From: Cladocopium goreaui
Taxonomy: Eukaryota > Sar > Dinophyceae > Suessiales > Symbiodiniaceae
Direction: 5' to 3'
DNA: 64,000 nt
NCBI GenBank assembly: GCA_947184155.2
Contig: CAMXCT020001535.1
Location: 542,001-606,000, forward strand
Both the position numbers and the translations under genes were made by a program. Numbering within the stretch: the stretch's first letter is position 1; the number at the start of each line of letters is the position of its first letter. Shown in pieces: positions 1 through 10,933 of this stretch. Under the pieces are notes generated by a model that did no database searches, was not told the origin of the DNA, and saw nothing but the letters and a program-made list of their open reading frames with translations.

Positions 1-11
1 CCCACCACTTG

Positions 12-126
12 GGTTCCTTCCTGACTTCCTTCCTTCCTTCCTTCCTTCCTTGCTTCCTTGCTTCCTTGCTTCCTTGCTTCCTTGCTTCCTTGCTTCCTTG
101 CTTCCTTCCTTCTTTCCTTCCTTTCT
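12..126. repeat. (CTTC)n microsatellite
   Basis: Almost pure repeats of CTTC and CTTG tetramers fill the left edge. The open frames across it (Leu/Ser/Phe-rich) are artefacts of the repeat and are not called as genes. Confidence 0.95.
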
Positions 127-261
127 TCAATGAAATGCATTGGCCAAGGCGGCTTTGGAGCACCAATGTGCAGGCCAACCTGAGGGCTGGCGGTGGTACC
201 AACTTATAATATACATATTATTGTTATTCCCCACCTGCCAGGTGAGGGTTGTTAGATTTTA

Positions 262-365
262 TCACAGTTGTTCTCCTCCTCCGCCTCCTCCTCCTCCTCA
301 TCCTCCACCTCCTTCTCCTCCTCCTCCTTCTCCTCCAGCTTCTCCTCCACCACCTTTGCATCCAC
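262..365. repeat. CTC/TCC triplet repeat
   Basis: Imperfect CTC/TCC triplets. Frames over it give Pro, Ser or Leu runs on one strand and Arg/Glu runs on the other, so no frame is favoured. Confidence 0.9.
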
Positions 366-383
366 TTCCATGTCCACTTCCGC

Positions 384-568
384 CTTGCCAACTCTTCGCC
401 AACTTCCGCATGCAGTGGGCACTGCTGGACCTCAACTGCCGTCCGCCTTGCCAACTCTTCGCCAACTTCCGCATGCAGTGGGCACCGCTGGACCTCAACC
501 TGGGACCTTCCGAGCTCAGTGAGCCCCCCCTCGGACCTCAGCCTGGGACCTTCCGAGCTCAGTGAGCA
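384..568. repeat. Two adjacent tandem duplications
   Basis: A block of about 59 bp, starting CCGCCTTGCCAACTC and ending CTGGACCTCAAC, occurs twice head to tail at about 384-440 and 443-500. It is followed by two copies of CTGGGACCTTCCGAGCTCAG at about 508 and 545. These look like recent local duplications. No gene is called. Confidence 0.8.
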
Positions 569-591
569 CCACTGGACCTCAACGGCCAGAT

Positions 592-962
592 AGAATGCCA
601 GAAGATATGCCAGATAGAACGCCAGATAGAATGTCAGATAGAATGCCAGAAGATATGACAGATAAAATGCCAGAAGATATGCCAGATAGAATGAGTTCTG
701 ATATGCCAGATAGAATGCCACAAGGTATGCCAGATAAAGTGCCAGAATGTTTGCCAGATAGAATGCCAGAAGATTTGCCAGATAGAATGCCAGATAGGAT
801 GTCAGAAGGTATGCCAGAAGATATGCCAGATAGAATGCCACAAGGTATGCCAGATAAAGTGCCGGAATGTTTGCCAGGTAGAATGCCAGAAGATATGCCA
901 GATAGAATGCCAGATCGAATGCCAAAAGATATGTCAGATAGAATGCCAGAAGATTTGCCAGT
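592..962 (+). repeat. 12-bp minisatellite, ATGCCAGATAGA type
   Basis: About 30 copies of a 12-bp unit alternating ATGCCAGATAGA and ATGCCAGAAGAT. Because the unit is a multiple of three, the plus strand reads as alternating MPDR and MPED tetrapeptides without a stop. Higher-order duplications are visible, since a block around 715-775 recurs at about 835-895. Confidence 0.9.
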
Positions 963-1317
963 AACAAAACGTATAAATGTCATGGTGGGGATCACTCGAA
1001 GTAAAGTAATTGTTTTTTCACCCCTCTCCCACCCAGCAGCACTGGACAGGCAGAGACAAGAAACAACGACCAAGCAAAGAGAGAGACCAACTGCAGCAAA
1101 CATCCACCAGCAGCACCTGCCCAAAGAAGAGAGCAAGAGGAAGGCAAGAGCACCAACCAAAGATACCAAAGAGCAACCAAAGAAGGGCAGGGAAGGGGAA
1201 AGGACCAGGAAATCTAAGCCTGGAAAAACGAGATCAAAAACGAGATCAAAACGAGATGCAAACGAGATCCGAGCCCTGGCAGCAGCAAACTCCCGGAAAG
1301 TAAAATCGGAAGGTTGA
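595..1317 (+). CDS. Hypothetical repeat protein (MPDR/MPED repeats, basic tail)
   Basis: An open frame starting at the first in-frame ATG. Roughly residues 1-125 are MPDR/MPED-type repeats and the remaining 115 or so are rich in Lys, Arg, Gln and Thr (motifs such as KTRSKTRSKRD). The open frame over the minisatellite is free because the unit is 12 bp. The non-repetitive basic tail staying open for about 300 bp is the only reason to list it. No recognised domain, no clear splice sites and no support from neighbours, so it may not be a gene. Confidence 0.2.
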   Translation: MPEDMPDRTPDRMSDRMPEDMTDKMPEDMPDRMSSDMPDRMPQGMPDKVPECLPDRMPEDLPDRMPDRMSEGMPEDMPDRMPQGMPDKVPECLPGRMPEDMPDRMPDRMPKDMSDRMPEDLPVTKRINVMVGITRSKVIVFSPLSHPAALDRQRQETTTKQRERPTAANIHQQHLPKEESKRKARAPTKDTKEQPKKGREGERTRKSKPGKTRSKTRSKRDANEIRALAAANSRKVKSEG

Positions 1318-1384
1318 ATCACATGAAGGGGAAGCCTACAGGCAAAATATTGCGCACATTGGGGCATCGCGCATTGACGCAGCA

Positions 1385-1910
1385 CAAGCAGGCAGAACCC
1401 AGCAGCAGCAGGCAGAACCCAGAAGCACAAGGCAGAACCCAGCAGCACAAGGCAGAACCCAGAAGCACAAGGCAGAACCCAGCAGCACAAGGCAGAACCC
1501 AGCAGCACAAGGCAGAACCCAGCAGCACAAGGCAGAACCCAGCAGCACAAGGCAGAACCCAGCAGCACAAGGCAGAATCCAGCAGCAGCAGCAGCAGGCA
1601 GAACCTAGGAGCAGCAGGCAGAACCTAGGAGCAGCAGGCAGAACCTAGGAGCAGCAGGCAGAACCTAGGAGCAGCAGGCAGAACCTAGGAGCAGCAGGCA
1701 GAACCTAGGAGCAGCAGGCAGAACCTAGGAGCAGCAGGCAGAACCTAGGAGCAGCAGGCAGAACCTAGGAGCAGCAGGCAGAACCTAGGAGCAGCAGGCA
1801 GAACCTAGGAGCAGCAGGCAGAACCTAGGAGCAGCAGGCAGAACCTAGGAGCAGCAGGCAAAACCTAGGAGCAGCAGGCAGAACCTAGGAGCAGCAGGCA
1901 GGCCCCAGAA
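1385..1910. repeat. 20-bp tandem array in two variants
   Basis: Two adjoining arrays of a 20-bp unit. At about 1385-1580 the unit is GGCAGAACCCAGCAGCACAA (about 9 copies). At about 1600-1905 it is GGCAGAACCTAGGAGCAGCA (about 15 nearly identical copies). The sharp change of variant suggests two separate expansions. Degenerate GCAG-rich units continue to about 2140. Confidence 0.95.
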
Positions 1911-2144
1911 GCACAAGGCAGAATCAAGCACAAGCAGGCAGGACCCGCCACAAGCTGGCAAAACCAGCACAAGCGTGCAGAACCCAGAACCCAGCAGCAG
2001 CAGGCAGCAGTAGGCAGCAGCAGGCATCAGCAGGCAGAACACAGCAACAGCAGGCAGAACCCAGCAGCAGCACGCAGAACCCAGCGCAAGCGGGCAGAAC
2101 CGAGCACAAGCAGGCAGATTCCAGCAGGCACAGATTCAGCAGCG

Positions 2145-2680
2145 GACGGAACCATACAGAACCTAAATATGATAAGTTTCAATGGTCACGCCTCTCACCG
2201 AACTATTGACAATGGCACCACCATAAAGATTGCAATCAATACCATACAGGGTTAAGTAGAATCATGTCAACAATACACTGCCCACAGCGATGAAACAGTA
2301 TTCAAATCAATAACAGCCAGTCAAATAAAGAAAAGAACTATCAAAATCTAAACGAAACACTGCGCGCACGCAGGTGTGATACGACTTCAGGTCACTTGGA
2401 ATGACGTAAGCCTAGTGGTAGTAGTTCAGAAGCAATCCAGCAGCAGTTTGGCAGTAGCCAGCGGCAGCAACTGAGCAACAGCCAGCAATTGAGCAGCAGT
2501 TTAACAGTAGTTGCTAAATACAGTTGAACGTACACAAGTCACTGATAAGAAAGCAGCTGCAACAAAAAAAAGTTTCCCCCCAACTGAACGCAACAAAAAC
2601 TACATATACCCAAAGCATAACTAGATACCTAAACCCAAGCTAAACGCAAGGAAAAAAAGAAAAACACCTAAAAACATGGT
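2145..2680. other. No gene seen
   Basis: AT-rich sequence with scattered CAGCAG-type remnants (about 2430-2510) and A-rich tracts. It lies where pol of the neighbouring retrotransposon should be, yet no reverse transcriptase, integrase or RNase H motif is visible in any frame. Confidence 0.6.
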
Positions 2681-2690
2681 TGCGCTGTGA

Positions 2691-5282
2691 TCACCAGAGT
2701 TTTCTTGCGTTTTCCAAAAAAGGCACGACTTCCAGGGAAAGCTTCGACGCAACTAAATCTAGAGATTTCTTAAAAAAAGGAACGACTTTGTCGATTGCCT
2801 GTATGTTCTTTGGACCCACAGTTCCAGCACCTGGCGTTTTGCTAATGCCGTCCCAGCTGTGGGACCACTTGCACTGTTTGCCAGCACGGCAGCCAGCGTC
2901 GCTCTTGAACCAGCGACAAGGCACATCGGCTGTGCTGCCACCACGTCCCTTGCCCGAGGAGCTCCCTTCTGACTGAGGCTTCATAGGAGCACCTGTGTCG
3001 TTGGCTTCCATGATCTTCAGCTTCAACGGTGGGGACTCCGACAAAGATGTTGCCGAAGAGTTCAAAAGGACCAATGTTTCGGCCTCGGCCAACAAGCACT
3101 GAGAAAAAGCCCAAATGGTAGATGGTTGTGGTTGTTCATCTACCTGAAGAGCTGAACGGCTTTGGGCTAGGCGAAATGCCGCCTGACTGTTCTCTTTGGC
3201 CACATGTTGCACAGCTGGTTCAAGGGCACGAAGAAGCAGTGTGCCATCAGGCAATGTTGCCCCAACTTCCCTGGCTCTGCCGAAATGCCTCCGCCAGCTC
3301 CGCAGCGCTGCAGATAACTCAGCCATTGTGTTGGACTTCTGCAGCTGAGTCAATTCCTTGAGGATCAATGACTTTTCACCAGGTCCACCCGGTTGATAGC
3401 GCACGTACAACCGGAACAAAATTGCTGTGCTCGTCATTTGGCGATCTGTGACAAGAACTTGTTGAACATCAGCTGCAACGGCTTTCAGAAGAAGGTGAAC
3501 CCCCCGCTGCTCAGTTCGGCCATAGCATCGATCCTGTAATTCATCAGGCACCGTGGGTTGGATTTGAACTCGTTGTAGAGGAGTGGCTTGTTTCCAGTCG
3601 GCGTAGTACACCTGGGCTTGACGAACTGTCAGATCCCACCAGCGGCTCGCCACACTTGACAGATCCCGCATGACTGGTCCACAAAGATGAATCCAATCTC
3701 CAAACTGCAACGGGCTAGCCAGTCCAGGTAGTTCTGGAAGTTCGGCTCTGGTGTTGCCACCTCCGCCAGTTTCCCAAGACTGAGGAATCATGCCGACTCC
3801 CCCACCATCATGGCCTCCAACTCCACAAAAGCCTCCTTGACGACCAGGAAGTAGAGATGCAGCTCCACCCACTTGGTGTAGACCATCGCCACCCCCACCA
3901 TGCAAAGCCCGATCGTCGCCTAGATCCGCATGGCGTCCACCAAGCAGGTGACCATGAAAATCTCCCTGACCCATGCTCGTAGTGCAAGCCCGAGCTTGAA
4001 GAGGATCTTCACCGCTTCCGCCAAGCAAAGGACGTGGAACTTCTCCCCCACCCATGCTAGAGCGAGCCCGACCCAGTAGAGCATGATCGCCACTTCTGCC
4101 AAGCAAGTGACGTTGAACTTCGCCATCATCCATGTCCATGCGAGCCCGATCTTGTAGAGCAGGCTCACCACTTCCGCCACGCAATTGACCAGGGGCATCT
4201 CCAGGATGCAAGCGACTAATCCGTTCAGCCAGATTCGGATCAGGTCGCCCCAGGTCAGTGGGCTCTTCTGGAAAACCCTTGAACTCTGGTGGACCCGTGG
4301 CGGGATGAAAACCTTTGGACCAATACTCACATGATCTGAAGGGATTCCCATTTGTCATCTTTGCCAAAGATTGTTTCAGTGCGACTACTTCTTTTTCCAA
4401 CCAGAAGGCCCTAGCCTCATGCGGTGATAGTTCTTTCGAAGGTTCCCATGTTTCATCAGGTTTCAACATCCTAGGCTTTTTCTCAACCTTCTCATAACCA
4501 TCCATGAACTTGTCCATGTCATCCCCATGCATGAAAGAAGCTGGAAAAGGAGGAACTGCTGGAAAAACACGTGGAGTAGGTGGTACTTGCGGTTCAACAT
4601 CTGGTGGTGTTCCATCAGGTACCCGGGTTCCATTCGGTGTGAAACGAGCCCCATGCGCACCACCCATCAACTCAGCTGAACTTCTAGGAGTTTTGAAACC
4701 CATCTTCCCACGATCTCCCTCATCATTCTTTCCAGAAAGTTTCCCATTCAAATCTCCCCCAACTTCCGACCATGAAGAGGCAGCAGACATGCCCTGTTGA
4801 GACTGTTGTTTCCTAAGCCTCTCGACCTCTTCCATGAGCTGTGCATTCTGAGTCCTGAGATGACTGGCCACCTCAGCTTCTAGTGCCCGCTGAAGTTCAT
4901 CTACAGGCTGACCAGATTCATGTCTAACCCGGCCCATGGATGTCAAACCGACATCTCCGCTACTTGGCATCATACCTTCGGACTGTTTCACCGTCCCATG
5001 TCTCTCATGCCCATCATCGCCATGATTCTGATCCAAACCCCTACCAACCGGAGAAGCAAAACAAGGCTTTCCAGACACCTGTCCTCCACTTCCACGGCCT
5101 TTGCCCACACACTGACCTGTGTATGGATCGCCATAGTGGACCGGCAGCGCATCTGACCCAGGCGACTGTTCGGGCAGAGCTTTGGGTCGACTAGCCAGCA
5201 GTGCTAACTCCTTCTTGTTTTTGTCAGAGTAAAAAGGGTTGATTGCAGAATCCCTTACAGGCGGTTCTGAGTTCGATCTCAT
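2691..5282 (-). CDS. Gag-like protein of a Ty1/Copia-type dinoflagellate retrotransposon, pol missing
   Basis: Open frame of 863 residues from the ATG at 5282; the frame extends a few codons upstream without another ATG. Gag proteins coat the RNA intermediate of LTR retrotransposons. Seen: a Gly/Pro/Met-rich N-terminus; a coiled-coil stretch near residues 130-165; a long Gly/Asp/Leu/Arg-rich middle; a Trp-containing gag-core-like region near 540-700; and near the C-terminus a CCCH finger (C-x8-C-x5-C-x3-H, about 2867-2926). A CCHC knuckle (CWNCGSKEH) follows in the -1 frame, separated by a shift at an A4 run (2837-2840). That CCCH-then-knuckle order matches Symbiodinium Copia gags as I remember them. 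No protease, integrase or reverse transcriptase follows, so the copy is truncated or decayed. Confidence 0.75.
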   Translation of the reverse strand: MRSNSEPPVRDSAINPFYSDKNKKELALLASRPKALPEQSPGSDALPVHYGDPYTGQCVGKGRGSGGQVSGKPCFASPVGRGLDQNHGDDGHERHGTVKQSEGMMPSSGDVGLTSMGRVRHESGQPVDELQRALEAEVASHLRTQNAQLMEEVERLRKQQSQQGMSAASSWSEVGGDLNGKLSGKNDEGDRGKMGFKTPRSSAELMGGAHGARFTPNGTRVPDGTPPDVEPQVPPTPRVFPAVPPFPASFMHGDDMDKFMDGYEKVEKKPRMLKPDETWEPSKELSPHEARAFWLEKEVVALKQSLAKMTNGNPFRSCEYWSKGFHPATGPPEFKGFPEEPTDLGRPDPNLAERISRLHPGDAPGQLRGGSGEPALQDRARMDMDDGEVQRHLLGRSGDHALLGRARSSMGGGEVPRPLLGGSGEDPLQARACTTSMGQGDFHGHLLGGRHADLGDDRALHGGGGDGLHQVGGAASLLPGRQGGFCGVGGHDGGGVGMIPQSWETGGGGNTRAELPELPGLASPLQFGDWIHLCGPVMRDLSSVASRWWDLTVRQAQVYYADWKQATPLQRVQIQPTVPDELQDRCYGRTEQRGVHLLLKAVAADVQQVLVTDRQMTSTAILFRLYVRYQPGGPGEKSLILKELTQLQKSNTMAELSAALRSWRRHFGRAREVGATLPDGTLLLRALEPAVQHVAKENSQAAFRLAQSRSALQVDEQPQPSTIWAFSQCLLAEAETLVLLNSSATSLSESPPLKLKIMEANDTGAPMKPQSEGSSSGKGRGGSTADVPCRWFKSDAGCRAGKQCKWSHSWDGISKTPGAGTVGPKNIQAIDKVVPFFKKSLDLVASKLSLEVVPFLENARKLW

Positions 5283-5317
5283 GGCACCAGAGCTACGCAG
5301 CAACCAAAGGGGAAATG

Positions 5318-5337
5318 GTTGGGCTCATAACCCTCTT
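5318..5337 (-). other. Probable half-tRNA primer-binding site
   Basis: Read on the plus strand, GGTTGGGCTCATAACC looks like the anticodon arm of an initiator tRNA-Met (CAT anticodon). On the element's sense (minus) strand the complement lies just upstream of the gag start. Drosophila copia primes from an internal fragment of initiator tRNA-Met in the same way. The position supports a 5' LTR boundary near 5338, although I could not define the LTR itself. Confidence 0.55.
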
Positions 5338-5414
5338 TACAACCGGGAATGCGTTTTCCCTCGTTTGACACAAAATGCCTGTGAAATGTTCAGATCGCAA
5401 CGGGTATATATATA

Positions 5415-5560
5415 TATATGAGTAGCGGACAAAATTGCTTGTTAAATCTAATGCCACGCAAAAATTAGGGTCGTCCCCTATCGGTTGTTATGATTTCCGT
5501 ACTCCCAAGGCAAAGCAAGACTAAATTAGTATTACAACAATTTTGTCGGATACTCATATA
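5415..5560. mobile_element. 146-bp MITE with 23-bp terminal inverted repeats
   Basis: Ends at 5415-5437 and 5538-5560 are inverted copies differing at 2 of 23 positions (TATATGAGTAGCGGAC against TATATGAGTATCCGAC, then AAAATTG in both). The interior of about 100 bp has no coding frame. This structure fits a miniature inverted-repeat transposable element inserted next to the presumed LTR, or a foldback inside it. Confidence 0.7.
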
Positions 5561-5589
5561 CGTAGTCATTTTTGAACCAAATAAGAATG

Positions 5590-8500
5590 CAAAGATTGAC
5601 CAGCCAGTCGGCTAATTGCTTGAACAAAAAATGCACCTTGCAATCCGTGGCTTGTCTCGAGTTGATGCCTCAGCCACAACATTTGTGAAATGGATCTTTT
5701 GGAGCGAAGGCTCAAAGCATCAGACTGTCTTTTCAACTGTTGACATCTGTTGACAATGTTATAAGATGTTATAAGTTGTTCCTGTCCACAGGACCAGACT
5801 CCCAAACTTCCAGTGCTCTTTGGCAAGGATCGGCCTGCTTTGCAAGAACTAACAATTTGAAGATATTTATATGGAGGAACATTCAAATACTGATGGTAGC
5901 ATCTAGAATTATGATAGATAGTCGTGCCTCTCCGTCTCCAAAGCCATGCTTACAGTGTCTTTCTACAATTTCCGGATATGCGCTAGTCAAGAATCAAGAC
6001 ATTGCCCTCAAAACGTTAGCTATATCGCAGGTTGTTCGTGGGTTAAACGGCTATAGCAAGAAATAGTGTTTATTCAATCAATCCTAATATTGTGAACCGG
6101 CTTTGATCGCTGCTAATTAGCAAGCTCAGGTATTGAATTTGAGTAGTGCAGGCAAGTAGCATGAAGCTTCAGCATGGAGAACTGCTTTGCTGCTCGAACT
6201 ATGAAATGAAGCCTGTCCATGCCATCCACTTCATCAAATATCTAAAATTGGCACAAGACCCAGACTTTCCATAGAAAACCTTAGAAACCATACTGCACAG
6301 TCCACCACACCACCAAAAGCTATTCATAACAACCCAAAAAAAAAGAGATGGTGGCCAGATGCCATCAGTCGCCATCAGTCAACCTTCAAATTTCTCTTGC
6401 GCAAAGGCTTGCCTTTTTCGGTGAGTCGCCTTGGCGTTGCTCCTGAGGACACGGAGTCCAGTGGCTTGGCGCCAAGTGTTGCATGATTATACCACACATG
6501 TTTCCCGAAACGCATAGGTAACCTTCGCGTAGTGCATTGCTTGATGCGAGAACGCTGCCAACATCTGCCAACCGTCTAACAAGGTGAACATTCAGATCCA
6601 ACAAGGCAAGCCATGAATCCAACAAAACCGTTTGCGAGTCCAGCAGCTTCCAGGACATCACTACCCCCATGGTGGAAAGCTGTGCTAGATCTGCAGTCTG
6701 TCCCGGTGGTTGAGTAGTCTTAGACTAGTTTGTTCCCAAAGTCCAAAGGCCCCTCACAAACACTTCACTTCCACGCAAACTATATACGACTAGCACGAAG
6801 GAAAAGGCTACGGTCCTTCGTCACACACTTTCGAAGCGGAACTGGTTTCTATCACAGCTCTGGGAATGCTCTGGAGACATTGATGAGCCCAATCCCTGAG
6901 TCCCAAATGCTCAGGTTCATCAAAAGAACTTGAAAATCGGCAATAATGACAATGACCATCATAGTAGAAGTAGTAGTAGTAGTAGTAGTAGGAGCAGTAG
7001 TAGTAGTAGTAGTAGTATAATATAATATAATATAATATAATATAAGATAAGATAAGATAATATAATATAATATAATGGTGCTAAGTAGTATCACATAGTC
7101 ATATATTTCATTCAGAAAGGGACGTTGTGGAGGCCCCATTTTTATGGTGTTTTGAAAAAGTCACTAAAAAAGCATTTTTGGTCACCATATCATCAAATGT
7201 TCATTGTTTTGATTATCTTTGTGATATTTCTAGTTATTTGAGTTAGGTCATGAAGATCAACAAAAAAAAACGTGTGTTTCATTCTATATTTTCTTGTACT
7301 AAAAATGCTAATATACAAACTTAGAATATTACTCTCCAGTCATTTTGTCTCACACAGTTTATCAATTCCTCAAAGTGAGACCACCGGGTGTTATCGTTCC
7401 CATAGTCTTCTCCTGAAGCTCTGCGATCTTCGATTTGGCTTCCGCCAAGGCAGTTTCCAAATCCTGGAGGGTCTGCGGCTGGTTTCGAAAAGGCAGAAAC
7501 ACATGTTTGACAAAAAATATGGGGAATCACTTCTACCTACCTCCAGACCTTTGAAAACATCTCAGCCTCCCCGCCCCACAAAAAATAGACTAAGTCTTGC
7601 TCAAGAATTAAATGAGCCCCTTCTGGTAACTTCATACTCCATGCCGGTAGCACAGCAGATTCAAGTAGCAAAGTCCCTGGCACTGCAGCTTTGACACACT
7701 TTTTTCATGCGCATCTTCAGCTTCGTCGCTCTCACCACCGCCATGGTCGTTGGTATCGGTTGTGCCCTCCCAGTGGCAAAGATAGGCGCAACATAGCAAC
7801 AGGTGTTGACCCACTGTGATTTAGGACGACCCGGTACCACATGGAATTGGGAAACAAGCAGATTCTATATCAGTTTGGTAGCCTGGCTTGAGAGTGCTTG
7901 CACCAACTTGCTCCAGGATAGCACCTGCAACAGCCATATTTCCTGTAACATCTGTGAAATCTTACAGCTGAGAGCTTGCATATCATCAATGCCATGGTGC
8001 CCTTTTCTTTCTGTCCTTTCAACATATTTCAACCACCTCTGTGTATGTGTACACCAGAGTTATCTCGTCACTCCAACCACACCTCCGACTCTGTGGGGTT
8101 CACGCGCTGCAAACATCGCACCTGGAGAGATCACCAGAATGGAGCCATTTTGACTATACTGGTACACATTTCTTTATTTGTATCGCTATAAAATCAAAGT
8201 CGCATCGTGTCTATGTCAGAGTCTATGTCTGCATCACCCAAGACATCAATCTATTGGATCTACCATTGAGGAGCACGCACAATCTGCAACCACTCGAAAC
8301 AACTTGTAGGCGAAGAGGCACTTCCTGCACACTGACAAGTCGGGACTTCATGTCCAGGTCCAGATGATTTTCGACCAGCCGGCCTTCGACCTCGCCCATG
8401 CCACAGTTCGGCCTCAGCAATCGAATGTGGCCCACTTATTGAACATCTGGAAATATCAAAGATTTATTTCCCACAACATCCTCACATCATCCTGACTGTT

Positions 8501-10520
8501 TGAGATGCTGTCCATTCAGACTGATTCTCGCTGGGCTTTCAGAAAGCAAGTGGAATCCGAGACATTCCGAGACATGGCATTATGGCATTCCAGTGTTGCT
8601 CACGGTCAAATTTCACGCGGCCTGGGTTGGATAGCCCTGCACCTGGACTCAAGTGTCATCGGCTCCCAAGATACCAACCCGGTGGGAAAAAAATTGTCCA
8701 CCATGGTCACCTGCCTCAAGTCTTTGTCGACAAAGCTCAGACCAATCGGCAGTCCAAGCAGAAGCCACAGCAGCCTTCCATGGATGATCTTGGAATTGCG
8801 GTGATGATGACAGCAACTGGGTTGTAACATGTTGTAACATGTTAACTGCACCTATCTTGATATGACGGTGCCACAAAGTTCAATCCCATTAAACCCCCTC
8901 TAGATAAGTCAGCATAATATGTCAATGTCATGTGCAAATCAGATTGATTCCAGCCTTGTCCCGCGAGGGACTGGCCTTGGGATTGCTGGAGCAAGCCCAC
9001 AGCACGAGAAAAAGCTTGCTTCATGCTTTAATGATCTATTTTGATGCATTTGAGGGTCCGTTGATGTTCAATGTAGATCATGTAGATCCAGTGTTTGGTG
9101 TTTTGACTATTAGAGTGAGTGAAACAGCACTTTTGAGTCTAATATCTCAAGGAAACATATAGATACATGATGTCAAAAGAAGTCTGTCAAGGCACCATAG
9201 GATCCACTGCGCCTCCCCTTCCATCGAACGCCTGCGCCATCTTGCGAATGAAATAAAGGTTGCTACATCAATTCCATATCATCGAAGAATTCATGTGGTC
9301 TCGCAAGGCCTTCTCCAAGACATCTTCAAAGATGCGTGACAGCACCACTACCTGGGTCTGGGTCTGCCCAGATTCTTCGTGAACAAATAAGAGGAAGGGA
9401 TGCGAATGATTGGATGATTGGAATGATGCAAAACAACGTAAAACAAAGCATCGGACAACAGCGTGGGAGAGGTTTAGAGATGGACAGTCACCAGTTTGCA
9501 AGCGGCACACCTTGGATGCCGAACCAAAAAATCATTGGCCAAGAACGACTGATTTCTGCGGCTCTCCAAGGCTCAAACGTCAGTGCACATAAGGACCGCT
9601 TCCGTTGACAGACCCACGTCCTCTATAAAATTCTGATATTTCTGGTGCAACTTGCAAAGGTCTGAAAGATAGACTGCGAGGTTGCAAGGCAGACGATGTC
9701 CTCCGAGCCAAACACCAATGCAGTTTTCGCTTCTGCAGCTCCTGCCCACAATGCTTGCGCAAACCAATTGCTTGAGATCAACTGTTGGCGATGGGAAACG
9801 GCTCCTTGTGCATCCACCTGCAAAGTCTAGTTGGTTTGCAACAACTCTAGTTGGTCCAAATTGGTCCTATTAGGCACAAACAGCATATCACTCAAAGTAT
9901 ACCTACCACCAGCGCCAGTTCCGTGTAGGTTGTGAGCCTGATGCTTCTCAGCCATTTGTCTCGCGAAGGACTTCAGGCCTGCTGTGGGTTGACCTTGACG
10001 TCTTTCAAATGATATTCAAGGTGAGCAAGTGTTGCAGCAAATGGGTTCTACTGCAAAAACTGGGGACCTTTTGCCGTCTTGAATTCATCTTGAATCATGT
10101 TGGTCCATGTTTTCTGCTGTTTGGTGTCTGTCAAAATCTCAGACATCTCGTGGCCATGTTCCAAATCTGGCTACTCGGCTTCAGAAAGTAAGGATGCAAC
10201 GGAAATTTCGACCCTGGCGACCAGAGAAGGCTACGGATTGTCCTGAAGCGTTCATGGCTCGTGGGTTTTTCGGTTCGTTAAATGTCTTCAATAGAGCAGA
10301 CTGCAATTCTCCAATGTCAAGAAAAACAACCTAGTCACTGGTCAAGTCCTTTACAAGATGGTTTATCATAATGTCTTCAGATGTGCACTAGTTGTTTCGT
10401 CTCCACCAAAAGGACTAGACCAAAAACCTGCCAATTCAGCGTCTGCCTGTTCCAGTCAAAGCTGCTTTCAAACTTCCGTAGAGCTTTGCGGATTGAAGAA
10501 CCTCCGCACCCTGGCAAAAT
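5590..10520 (-). CDS. Unidentified multi-exon gene, exons only partly resolved
   Basis: No long frame exists, but a series of short minus-strand frames reads like protein, several next to AG or GT. In transcript order: about 10430-10515 (GGSSIRKALRKFESS), 9270-9350 (RIFEDVLEKALRDHM), 8935-9010 (GLLQQSQGQSLAGQG), 8645-8790 (PWKAAVASAWTADWSELC), 8330-8420 (GEVEGRLVENHLDLD), 7868-7960, 7700-7790 (acidic), 7380-7500 (coiled coil: LETALAEAKSKIAELQEK), 6400-6660 (LLDSWLALLDLNVHLV) and 5590-5790. I cannot name a product. The exons may belong to more than one gene, and splice sites are approximate. Confidence 0.35.
6963..7077. repeat. (GTA)n then (TATAA)n microsatellites
   Basis: Trinucleotide GTA repeats (about 6963-7016) run straight into TATAA and GATAA pentamers up to about 7077. 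The compound tract sits within presumed intronic sequence. Confidence 0.95.
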
Positions 10521-10554
10521 GCTGGCATCAATCGGTATAGGAACTTGTGTGTGG

Positions 10555-10927
10555 TTTTAATATTTATATATATATGTTGTATATTATTATATTATATATT
10601 ATGTATATATATTATAATATATAACATATATATATATACATTATATTATATATATTATTAAAAACTATTATTCTCATATATCATGTATATATATATATTA
10701 TTATCATTATTATTATATATACATATATATTATTATATTATTATTATATATATATATTACTATTATTATATATATATTATTATTATTATATATTATATAT
10801 TATATATTTATTATTATATACATATATATATATGTATTATTATATTATATCATTATATATTATTGTGATTATCATTATTAGTATTATTATTATATTATTA
10901 TTGTATATATATATATATGTTTTATTA
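10555..10927. repeat. TA/TTA-rich microsatellite
   Basis: About 370 bp built almost entirely from TA, TAT and TTA units, directly to the left of the 602-bp inverted-repeat element. Confidence 0.95.
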
Positions 10928-10933
10928 TATATA

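Noticed and set aside
224..967. 247-codon minus-strand frame rich in Leu, Ala, Tyr and Phe
   Set aside because: It is the complement of the 12-bp minisatellite and triplet repeat; a multiple-of-three repeat stays open in several frames.
579..1568. 329-codon minus-strand frame
   Set aside because: Runs through two unrelated repeat arrays in reverse; repetitive Cys/Leu/Gly and Ile/Ser/Gly strings indicate an artefact.
3920..4351. 143-codon frame inside the gag region on the same strand
   Set aside because: Shadow of the gag frame; the Cys/Leu-rich sequence comes from its repetitive Gly/Asp/Arg-rich segment read out of frame.
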